In this document: one piece after another, positions 6,098-11,828 of the stretch | How positions within the stretch are numbered: position 1 is the first letter of the stretch | Layout of the letters: the number at the start of each line of letters is the position of its first letter | From: JAHJSA01 sp038204345 | Lineage (GTDB): Bacteria; Actinomycetota; Thermoleophilia; RBG-16-64-13 | Direction: 5' to 3' | NCBI GenBank assembly: GCA_038204345.1 | Contig: JBBRDB010000035.1 | Span: forward strand, 1-17,697 | Length of the DNA stretch: 17,697 nucleotides | Translations under genes and position numbers: made by a program | The notes under the pieces: model-generated | Database searches by the model: none | What the model was told of the DNA's origin: nothing | Seen by the model: the letters and a program-made list of their open reading frames with translations, nothing else

Positions 6098-7378
6098 GTG
6101 GTGGTGAAGTTCGTCGTGAGGGCTGTGGTCGTCTCGGTGCTGGTGGCCTTGCTGGGTCTCGGTGTGGGAGCTTCGGTAGCTTCGGCGGCCACTTTTCCGG
6201 ATGTCGGGGCCTCGGATTGGTTCTACCAGGCCGTGGATGCGCTGAGCGAGGTCGGCGTGATTCAGGGCACCGGCGACGGCACCTTCCGGCCCTACGACAC
6301 CGTCACCCGGGCTCAGTTCGCCGCCATGATCGTGCGGGCCGTCGCTCCGCCTGCCACCGTCGTCGAGCCATTCGAAGACGTTTACAGCACCGATTGGTTT
6401 CAGGGGTATGTGGCCTCCTTGTATGCGGCCGGTCTGGTCTCGGGAACCACCCCCACCACGTTCTCTCCCGGTCTGGGCCTCCCACGGGCGCAGGCGATGA
6501 CTCTCATTATGCGTGCGCTGGGCTACCAGTTCCAGACGGCGCCGCAGGATGGCATAGTGCTCGACATCGATCCGGCTGAGGTGGACGCCTGGTTGGCGGG
6601 GTTCTGGGATCGCGGCGGCATCGCCGGGGTCCATCGCCCCGCTGCTGCGAACGCGGTGCGGCTGGGGATCGTCAAAGGCACCACCGACGGTCGTTTCATG
6701 CCGAGTGAGACTTTAACTAGGGCACAGGCGGCGGGCCTCATATACCGAGCCCTCTTTCAACCCCTCACTCCGCTCATCACTTTTCCCGACCCCGTCCCGG
6801 CTATTCCGCATGTAACGCTGCAGCAAGGGTCGACCGGCCAGTACGTTGCTCTACTCGAACAGCGCTTGGCGGCGCTCAAGTACGTCGTGGGCGCCATGGA
6901 CTCCACATTCGACGAAGCTCTGCGTGATGCAGTGCGGGCCTTCCAGAAGGTCGAGGGGTTGCAGCGGGACGGCGTGGTCGGCCCAATGGTCTGGGAGCGG
7001 CTGATGCTCACTGCCGCGACTCCGGGACCTCGCAGATCGGAAGCGGGCACTCGGGTGGAGATCGACCTCACCCGGCAGGTGCTGTTCCTCATCTCCAACA
7101 ATCAGGTCATCCGCATCCTGCCGGTTTCCACCGGGGCTGCGGCCACCCGCACTCCTGCGGGCCACTTCCGCATTTTCAGGAAGTTGCCTTACTGGCGAGA
7201 GAGCTCGCTGGGCCTTCTCTACAAGCCCTCCTACTTCTATGGGGGGATCGCCATCCACGGCTCGTATTCGGTGCCGACATACCCGGCCAGTCACGGCTGC
7301 GTGCGCATCCCCTACTGGGCGACCGACGCCATGTATCCGCTGCTTCCCGTTGGCATGACGGTGGATGTGTACTACTAG
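6098..7378 (+). CDS. secreted SLH-domain, peptidoglycan-binding L,D-transpeptidase (YkuD)
   Basis: The 426-residue exported protein has a signal peptide (residues 1-30, K/R then a hydrophobic core, cut ASA|A). Two clear S-layer homology repeats follow (from about 33 and 90: FPDVGASDWFYQAV, FEDVYSTDWFQGYV), then a third, more diverged one with an inserted segment ending TLTRAQAAGLIYRAL. A PG_binding_1 domain covers about 239-301 and a YkuD catalytic domain about 317-426, with His387 (AIHGSY) and SHGCVR with nucleophile Cys401. YkuD enzymes make 3-3 crosslinks or attach proteins to peptidoglycan; SLH repeats bind secondary wall polymers. The start is one of three tandem GTG codons (6098, 6101, 6104) behind GGAGG (6088-6092). 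The signal peptide fits here; an in-frame ATG at 6065 has no ribosome binding site. No partner gene is adjacent. Confidence 0.93.
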   Translation: MVVKFVVRAVVVSVLVALLGLGVGASVASAATFPDVGASDWFYQAVDALSEVGVIQGTGDGTFRPYDTVTRAQFAAMIVRAVAPPATVVEPFEDVYSTDWFQGYVASLYAAGLVSGTTPTTFSPGLGLPRAQAMTLIMRALGYQFQTAPQDGIVLDIDPAEVDAWLAGFWDRGGIAGVHRPAAANAVRLGIVKGTTDGRFMPSETLTRAQAAGLIYRALFQPLTPLITFPDPVPAIPHVTLQQGSTGQYVALLEQRLAALKYVVGAMDSTFDEALRDAVRAFQKVEGLQRDGVVGPMVWERLMLTAATPGPRRSEAGTRVEIDLTRQVLFLISNNQVIRILPVSTGAAATRTPAGHFRIFRKLPYWRESSLGLLYKPSYFYGGIAIHGSYSVPTYPASHGCVRIPYWATDAMYPLLPVGMTVDVYY

Positions 7379-7428
7379 GAGGCGGTTTCGTCGTCGCCGG
7401 CACTCACGCGCACGGGCGCGCTATCGCC

Positions 7429-7457
7429 TTGCCGCGAGGCCGGGCCGGCTGTAGAAT
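7429..7457 (+). promoter_or_regulatory. promoter of tRNA-Val
   Basis: TTGCCG (7429-7434), a 17-base spacer and TAGAAT (7452-7457), with the start near 7464, ten bases before the tRNA. The transcript may continue into the downstream membrane-protein gene, since no terminator separates them. Confidence 0.65.
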
Positions 7458-7473
7458 CATCACCGGCTTGATC

Positions 7474-7545
7474 GGGCGATTAGCTCAGGGGGAGAGCGCT
7501 TCCTTGACACGGAAGAGGCCACTGGTTCAAATCCAGTATCGCCCA
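7474..7545 (+). tRNA. tRNA-Val (anticodon GAC)
   Basis: Acceptor GGGCGAT (7474-7480) pairs with ATCGCCC (7538-7544), anticodon GAC is at 7506-7508 in loop TTGACAC, the T-loop is TTCAAAT, and the discriminator is A7545. CCA is not encoded. It reads GUC and GUU codons. Confidence 0.96.
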
Positions 7546-7553
7546 TTCGGCTC

Positions 7554-8096
7554 ATGACGCCGCCGATACGACAGAGGGGGCGACGAATTGCAGTCACGGC
7601 TGCTGCCGTGGTAGCGCTCATCGCCTTTGGGATTGTGTTCGTGTCCCCGGTTCTCACGCAGCTTGTCGTGCCGGAGAGGACCCCACTTTCCCGGCTACTC
7701 GGCACCACCCCTCCGGCGGAGTTGGACTTCCAGGTCCCTGAACCAGTTGGCTTGGTCCGAGATACAGAGAATCTCCAAGTCCTGACATCTCTCCTGGTCA
7801 CGAAGGAAGCCGTCAGAACGTCACTTGGTCGTCCGGCCAACCTCCCGGGTGATTCTCCTCGCTTCGACTTTGACTATGGATACAAGGGTCCTTCCGTTCG
7901 CGTGCTTTCAAATGGCAGCGTCGAGGTTGTGCTCGCCAAGAGTGAGTTCCGTCATAAATCATTGGCCGGCAGTCTCTGGACGAAGTTGGCGGATCGAGAA
8001 GAAGACTCCGGCCCCTACGTCTCGTACCTCACGGCCCCAGACCCGAAGGTACTCAGAGTTGTTGAGTCGATATACTCCGGCCTTCGCAGCCAGTGA
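7554..8096 (+). CDS. unrecognised single-pass membrane-anchored protein
   Basis: A 180-residue frame with a basic N-terminus (RQRGRR), one hydrophobic segment (about residues 12-34) and an extracytoplasmic remainder of about 145 residues. The rest has no motif I recognise; it contains FDFDYGYKGPSVRVLSNGSVEVVL, which has a beta-strand look, and a C-terminal helix-like end. There is no lipobox cysteine. The ATG at 7554 comes only 8 bases after the tRNA-Val 3' end, so no Shine-Dalgarno is possible outside the tRNA. After tRNA processing the mRNA would be almost leaderless. By eye it is less G+C-rich than its neighbours, which could mean recent arrival next to the tRNA. A start further downstream (GTG codons within the hydrophobic segment) would destroy the anchor. 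Real coding is likely but not certain. Confidence 0.6.
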   Translation: MTPPIRQRGRRIAVTAAAVVALIAFGIVFVSPVLTQLVVPERTPLSRLLGTTPPAELDFQVPEPVGLVRDTENLQVLTSLLVTKEAVRTSLGRPANLPGDSPRFDFDYGYKGPSVRVLSNGSVEVVLAKSEFRHKSLAGSLWTKLADREEDSGPYVSYLTAPDPKVLRVVESIYSGLRSQ

Positions 8097-8319
8097 GGTG
8101 ACGCCGCGCTAGCGTTCGAAGACCGTCCAGTACGGGTCACCCGGACGCGCCCCTAGACCGGTGCAGCTTCGATCACGCTCCAGGGCATCGACTCGAGTCT
8201 CGCAGCAGTCTACCACCGCGGCCTCAGGCATCTTCCTCGTCGCCGGTGTTCACGAATCGATCCGCCTTCGTGGATGTGCGCTCCCTTCGAACGTCCAACA
8301 CCGACCGGCGGCGGCCGGT
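8097..8319. other. intergenic region before thrS, no gene or T-box seen
   Basis: These 223 bases lie between the membrane-protein gene and the thrS promoter. I looked for a T-box leader (stem I with Thr specifier, T-box sequence, terminator) and saw none. If the promoter at 8320-8328 is right, the thrS leader is only about 50 bases, too short for one. Confidence 0.5.
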
Positions 8320-8328
8320 TGGTATACT
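8320..8328 (+). promoter_or_regulatory. extended -10 promoter of thrS
   Basis: TGG (8320-8322) and TATACT (8323-8328) form an extended -10; the expected start is about 8335. No recognisable -35 is present. The same TGG-TAT core appears upstream of abiE and the L,D-transpeptidase gene. Confidence 0.5.
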
Positions 8329-8386
8329 CTCCGGCGGGGCGGCGAGCGGTCTGCCCGGGTGCAACAGCGGCTTCGAGCGAGGACTC

Positions 8387-10306
8387 ATGGATGTAACCCT
8401 GCCTGACGGTTCAAAGCTTACGGTTCCGGAGGACGCGACCGCGCTTACGGTGGCGGAGGCCATCGGACCGCGGTTGGCCAAGGCGGCTGTGGCTGCCACA
8501 GTGGGGGGGAAGCTCGTCGACCTGTCCACGCGCCTCCACGACGGCGACGAAGTGAGCATCGTGACGCTCGCGTCCGAGGAGGGCCTGGAGGTCTTGCGTC
8601 ACTCGAGCGCCCACGTGCTCGCGGAGGTGGCGACCCGAGTCTACCCGGGCACCAAGGTCGCCATCGGACCCGCCATCAAAGACGGCTTCTACTACGACTT
8701 CGAGTTCCCGGAACCGGTGACCGAGGAGGCTCTTGCCAAGTTCCAGACCGAGATGGAGCGGTCGATCAAGGAGGCGAAGCCCTTCGTGCGCGAGGAGATC
8801 TCCCGGGAGCGGGCGCTCGAGCTGTTCGAAGACGAACCGTATAAGGTCGAGCTCATCCGAGACCTACCCGAGGGCGAGACCATCTCGCTCTACCGGCACG
8901 GCGACTTCGTCGATCTATGTCGGGGTCCGCACCTTCCCGACACGGGACGCATCCCGTCTGTACGGGCCCTGTCGATCGCCGGCGCCTACTGGCGCGGCGA
9001 CTCCGCCAACACTATGCTCACGCGCGTCTACGGCACCTCGTTTCCGTCGAGGAAAGAGCTGGAAGCCCACCTCGAGAGGTTGGAGATGGCGCGCCAGCGC
9101 GATCACCGCAAGCTCGGTCGCGAACTCGACCTCTTCAGCTTCCACGACGAGGGTCCCGGCTTCCCCTTCTTCCACCCTAAGGGCATGCGGGTGATCAACG
9201 CGCTGCTCGAGTATTGGCGCGCCGAGCATAGGGCGGCCGGCTACGAAGAGATAAAGACCCCCATCATTCTCGACCGCGCGCTGTGGGAGCAGTCCGGGCA
9301 CTGGGACAACTACAAAGACAACATGTACTTCACCCGCATCGACGAGGCCGACTACGCGGTGAAACCGATGAACTGCCCGGGGGGCATCCTGATCTACAGC
9401 TCCGAGCAGCACTCGTATCGGGAGTTCCCCCTCAGGATGGCCGAACTGGGTCTGGTGCATCGCCACGAGCTCTCCGGGGTACTCCACGGCCTGTTCCGCG
9501 TGCGCACATTCACCCAAGACGACGCTCACATCTACTGTCTTCCCGAGCAGATCGAGGACGAGGTGGTGGGAGTCATCGAACTCACCCGCGCTATCTACCG
9601 TACGTTCGGCTTTCACAAAGTGCATCTCGAACTGTCCACGCGGCCGGAGAAGTCCATCGGCACCGCGGAGATGTGGCAGACCGCGGAGAAGGCTTTGGCC
9701 GGGGCGCTGGATCGGGTCGGTCTGGACTATCAACTCAACCCGGGCGACGGTGCGTTCTATGGCCCCAAGATCGACTTTCACATCGAGGATGTCATGGGCC
9801 GCACCTGGCAGTGTGCCACCTGCCAGCTGGACTACGGCATGCCGGAGCGGTTCGGTCTGGAGTATGTGGGCGAGGACAATCAGCGTCACCGACCTGTGAT
9901 GATCCATCGCACGGTGCTGGGCAGCATCGAGCGTTTCTTGGGCATACTCATCGAGCACTACGGTGGGGCTTTCCCCGCGTGGTTGGCGCCGGTGCAAGCT
10001 GTGGTCATCCCCGTGGCCGATCGTCATAACGACTACGGCCGCTCGATCGCGTCGGATCTCGCGGCTGCGGGGCTTCGGGTGCAGGTGGACGACCGCACAG
10101 AGTCCATGGGACGCAAGATCCGTGACAACGAAGTCCTCAAAGTCCCCTTCATGTTGGTCGTGGGCGACCGAGAAGTGCAGGGTGGCACGGTATCGTTGCG
10201 GTCCCACGTCGACGGAGATCTTGGGGCTCGTGCGCGGTCCGTGGTGGTCGATGAGCTCGTCGTCCAGTCCATGATGCCGGCCATCGCGGCGGCGGACGCC
10301 CGGTAA
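8387..10306 (+). CDS. thrS: threonyl-tRNA synthetase
   Basis: A full-length 639-residue ThrRS that charges tRNA-Thr in the cytoplasm. Domains in order: TGS (about 1-61); the editing domain with His72 and His76 (HSSAH) and Cys178/His182 (CRGPH), which clears mischarged Ser-tRNA; the class II catalytic core; and the anticodon-binding domain (about 535-639). The catalytic zinc ligands are Cys330 (MNCPG), His381 (DDAHIYC) and His507 (MIHRTVLGS). The motif usually written NCPGH reads NCPGG here (Gly333), a position that is not a zinc ligand. The ATG at 8387 has AGGA at 8380-8383 and matches the TGS start; the longer open frame upstream is not TGS-like. A hairpin and a new promoter separate it from infC, so the two genes can be expressed independently. 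Confidence 0.97.
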   Translation: MDVTLPDGSKLTVPEDATALTVAEAIGPRLAKAAVAATVGGKLVDLSTRLHDGDEVSIVTLASEEGLEVLRHSSAHVLAEVATRVYPGTKVAIGPAIKDGFYYDFEFPEPVTEEALAKFQTEMERSIKEAKPFVREEISRERALELFEDEPYKVELIRDLPEGETISLYRHGDFVDLCRGPHLPDTGRIPSVRALSIAGAYWRGDSANTMLTRVYGTSFPSRKELEAHLERLEMARQRDHRKLGRELDLFSFHDEGPGFPFFHPKGMRVINALLEYWRAEHRAAGYEEIKTPIILDRALWEQSGHWDNYKDNMYFTRIDEADYAVKPMNCPGGILIYSSEQHSYREFPLRMAELGLVHRHELSGVLHGLFRVRTFTQDDAHIYCLPEQIEDEVVGVIELTRAIYRTFGFHKVHLELSTRPEKSIGTAEMWQTAEKALAGALDRVGLDYQLNPGDGAFYGPKIDFHIEDVMGRTWQCATCQLDYGMPERFGLEYVGEDNQRHRPVMIHRTVLGSIERFLGILIEHYGGAFPAWLAPVQAVVIPVADRHNDYGRSIASDLAAAGLRVQVDDRTESMGRKIRDNEVLKVPFMLVVGDREVQGGTVSLRSHVDGDLGARARSVVVDELVVQSMMPAIAAADAR

Positions 10307-10323
10307 CGCTCTGGAGAGCAGTG

Positions 10324-10348
10324 GCAGACGGCTTGAGAAGCCGCCTGC
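10324..10348 (+). terminator. strong hairpin after thrS without T-run
   Basis: GCAG (10324-10327) and CGGCTT (10329-10334) pair with AAGCCG (10338-10343) and CTGC (10345-10348), with one A-C mismatch and loop GAG. It lies 17 bases after the thrS stop. There is no T-run, so it may shape the thrS mRNA 3' end rather than terminate strongly. The infC -35 hexamer lies within it. Confidence 0.4.
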
Positions 10349-10361
10349 ATTGGTCTATACT
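10333..10361 (+). promoter_or_regulatory. promoter of the infC-rpmI-rplT operon
   Basis: TTGAGA (10333-10338), a 17-base spacer and TATACT (10356-10361) form one of the best promoters in the window. Transcription from about 10368 leaves a leader of about 200 bases before infC, which contains the putative leader peptide and attenuator. Confidence 0.75.
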
Positions 10362-10466
10362 CCCGCCTGCACACTAAGTGGAAGCCACCCTTCCCACCTA
10401 CCGCCATGTACGGCGTCGGGTCCAACAGGAGAATGCGCGAGTCGGCACCAGAGTGGAGTCGGGCTC

Positions 10467-10538
10467 ATGCGCATCTGTATCCGCCGGCGGCGGACGTGGA
10501 GCGGTGGTCTGTGGCTGCCGCTTTTTCTGTGCATGTGA
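10467..10538 (+). CDS. putative infC leader peptide with four consecutive Arg codons
   Basis: A 23-codon frame in the infC leader: ATG at 10467 with GGAG (10455-10458) 8 bases upstream, TGA at 10536-10538. It encodes MRICIRRRR, then TWSGGLWLPLFLCM. The Arg run uses CGC CGG CGG CGG (10482-10493). The run ends 6 bases before a terminator-like hairpin that overlaps codons 12-19. This geometry, in which a ribosome on the run of identical codons decides which RNA hairpin forms, is that of classic transcription attenuators. It is in a different frame from infC, whose ribosome binding site starts 23 bases after this stop. No peptide homology is known to me. Confidence 0.5.
   Translation: MRICIRRRRTWSGGLWLPLFLCM
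10500..10526 (+). terminator. terminator-like attenuator hairpin in infC leader
   Basis: Bases 10500-10522 form a 10-pair stem (three G-U) with loop TGT, followed by T-run 10522-10526. It is about 130 bases after the predicted start and about 35 before the infC ribosome binding site. Its 5' arm can pair alternatively: CCGCCG at 10481-10486 with CGGTGG at 10502-10507, including one G-U. The two hairpins exclude each other, as terminator and antiterminator do. Confidence 0.55.
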
Positions 10539-10570
10539 ATGTAGATCGATCCGGCACAGCCGGGGAGGTG

Positions 10571-11092
10571 TTGAGCAACATAGCCGAGACTACTCGAATC
10601 AATGATCGGATACGCGCCGAATCGGTACGGCTCATAGGCCCCGAGGGCGAGCAGGTAGGCATCGTCAGCCTACGTGAAGCTACGGAATACGCCGATCGTC
10701 TGAACCTTGACCTGGTGGAAGTGGCCCCCATGGCCAACCCGCCGGTGTGCAAGGTCATGGACTACGGAAAGTACCGTTACGAGCAGGAGCAGAAAGCCAA
10801 AGAGGCTCGCAAGCGACAGACGACCATCAGCATCAAGGAGATCAAGCTGCGGCCCAAGATCGACGACCACGACTTCGCTACGAAGAAGGGGCACGTCGAA
10901 CGATTCCTCAAGAAGGGCGACAAGGTGAAGCTCACCATCATGTTCCGGGGACGGGAGTTGGTGCATCCACATCTGGGTGAGCGGCTCCTGCGGAGGATGG
11001 CGGAAGAGTTGCAGGAGTTGGGAGACGTCGAGAGCCAGCCCAACCTTGACGGCCGCAACATGGTGATGATGCTCGCGCCTAAGAAGCGCTGA
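10571..11092 (+). CDS. infC: translation initiation factor IF-3
   Basis: IF3 binds the 30S subunit, prevents premature 50S joining and rejects wrong start codons. The product (173 residues from TTG 10571, the same as Bacillus IF3) has the N-terminal domain starting RINDRIRAESVRLIGPEGEQVG, the linker after VCKVMDYGKYRYEQ, and the C-terminal domain with KLRPKIDDHDF, VKLTIMFRGRE and a DGRNMVMMLAPKKR end. The start is unusual. GGAGGTG (10564-10570) is the only strong ribosome binding site, yet TTG 10571 is only 2 bases past its GGAGG core, while in-frame ATA at 10580 is 11 bases away. Many bacterial infC genes use AUU, through which IF3 represses itself, so ATA 10580 is a serious alternative. The frame is open back to 10406 but that part is not IF3-like. 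A leader attenuator precedes the gene. Confidence 0.93.
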   Translation: MSNIAETTRINDRIRAESVRLIGPEGEQVGIVSLREATEYADRLNLDLVEVAPMANPPVCKVMDYGKYRYEQEQKAKEARKRQTTISIKEIKLRPKIDDHDFATKKGHVERFLKKGDKVKLTIMFRGRELVHPHLGERLLRRMAEELQELGDVESQPNLDGRNMVMMLAPKKR

Positions 11093-11218
11093 CCGGACGC
11101 GGTTCCGCGACCATCTTGATACGACCTCTGCAGTCGGCCTGATTGGCCGGGTGCTACCTGGGTGCTCGTAGCGGGCGCCCGCGGCGGATTGTAGAAGCGA
11201 CCGACACTAGGGATGCCG

Positions 11219-11416
11219 ATGAAGACGAAGATGAAGACTCACAAGGGCATGAAGAAGCGGGTGAAGCGCACGGCGACGGGCAAACTCATGCATCGCCACG
11301 CTTTTTCCAGCCACCTCCTCACGAAGAAGCCGAGCAAGCGCAAGAGGAAGTTCCGTAAGGACATTGCGGTGGACGCCCACAACCTGGGTCATTGCCGCGA
11401 CCTCCTTGGGATCTAG
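11219..11416 (+). CDS. rpmI: 50S ribosomal protein bL35
   Basis: Small basic ribosomal protein, 65 residues, with the family start MKTKMKTHKG, the central TGKLMHRHAFSSHLLTKKPSKRKRK and the C-terminal end LGHCRDLLGI. The second ATG (11219) is chosen because AGGG (11209-11212) is 6 bases upstream, whereas the first ATG (11213) abuts it; the first would add only Met-Pro. It is the second gene of the infC operon, with the rplT ribosome binding site overlapping its stop codon. Confidence 0.95.
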   Translation: MKTKMKTHKGMKKRVKRTATGKLMHRHAFSSHLLTKKPSKRKRKFRKDIAVDAHNLGHCRDLLGI

Positions 11417-11428
11417 GAGGGCTGAGCG

Positions 11429-11788
11429 ATGGCACGCATAAAACGCAGCGTCAATGCGAAGAAGAAGCGTCGCAAGGCACTGGACGAAGCCAAGGGATAC
11501 TGGGGCCTCAAGAGCGTCAGCTATCGCCAGGCGAAAGAGCAGCTTCTGAAGTCGTACACCTACGCCTATCGCGACCGCAAGGCGCGCAAGCGTGAGTTCC
11601 GGAAGTTGTGGATCAGCCGCATCAACGCGGGTGCCCGCCAGCACGGCATGAGCTATAACCAGTTCATCCACGGTCTCAAGCAGGCCAACATCGATCTGAA
11701 CCGAAAGATGCTCGCGGACCTCGCAGTGAGAGAACCTCAGGTATTCGCCGAGATCGCCAGTAAAGCCAAGGCGGCGCTGACCGCCTAG
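11429..11788 (+). CDS. rplT: 50S ribosomal protein bL20
   Basis: A 119-residue ribosomal protein, the usual length, beginning MARIKRSVNAKKKRRKALDE and containing GYWGLKS, RDRKARKREFRKLWI and SRINAGARQHGMSYNQF. bL20 organises 23S rRNA early in 50S assembly; in other bacteria it also represses its own operon through an mRNA leader or intercistronic site. AGGAGG (11415-11420) overlaps the rpmI stop and lies 8 bases from the ATG, so translation is probably coupled to rpmI. A weak hairpin (11780-11785 with 11804-11809) spans its stop codon without a T-run, so transcription may continue into the channel gene. Confidence 0.98.
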   Translation: MARIKRSVNAKKKRRKALDEAKGYWGLKSVSYRQAKEQLLKSYTYAYRDRKARKREFRKLWISRINAGARQHGMSYNQFIHGLKQANIDLNRKMLADLAVREPQVFAEIASKAKAALTA

Positions 11789-11828
11789 CAACAGGCCGCG
11801 AACGGCGGTAGCGAGGCCGGGTCGATCC

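Noticed and set aside
8097..8386. T-box or other tRNA-sensing leader for thrS
   Set aside because: No T-box sequence, stem I or terminator was seen, and the likely promoter leaves only about 50 bases of leader.
8246..8386. Upstream extension of ThrRS to 8246
   Set aside because: The extra 47 residues precede a perfect TGS domain start, include the promoter region, and have no ribosome binding site.
8915..10207. 430-residue open frame antisense to thrS
   Set aside because: It is a shadow of thrS in a GC-rich genome; the composition is His/Arg/Val-rich with no motif, and thrS on the other strand is unambiguous.
10406..10570. N-terminal extension of IF3 starting at ATG 10406
   Set aside because: The 55 extra residues do not resemble IF3, there is no ribosome binding site, and the stretch contains the leader frame and hairpin in another register.
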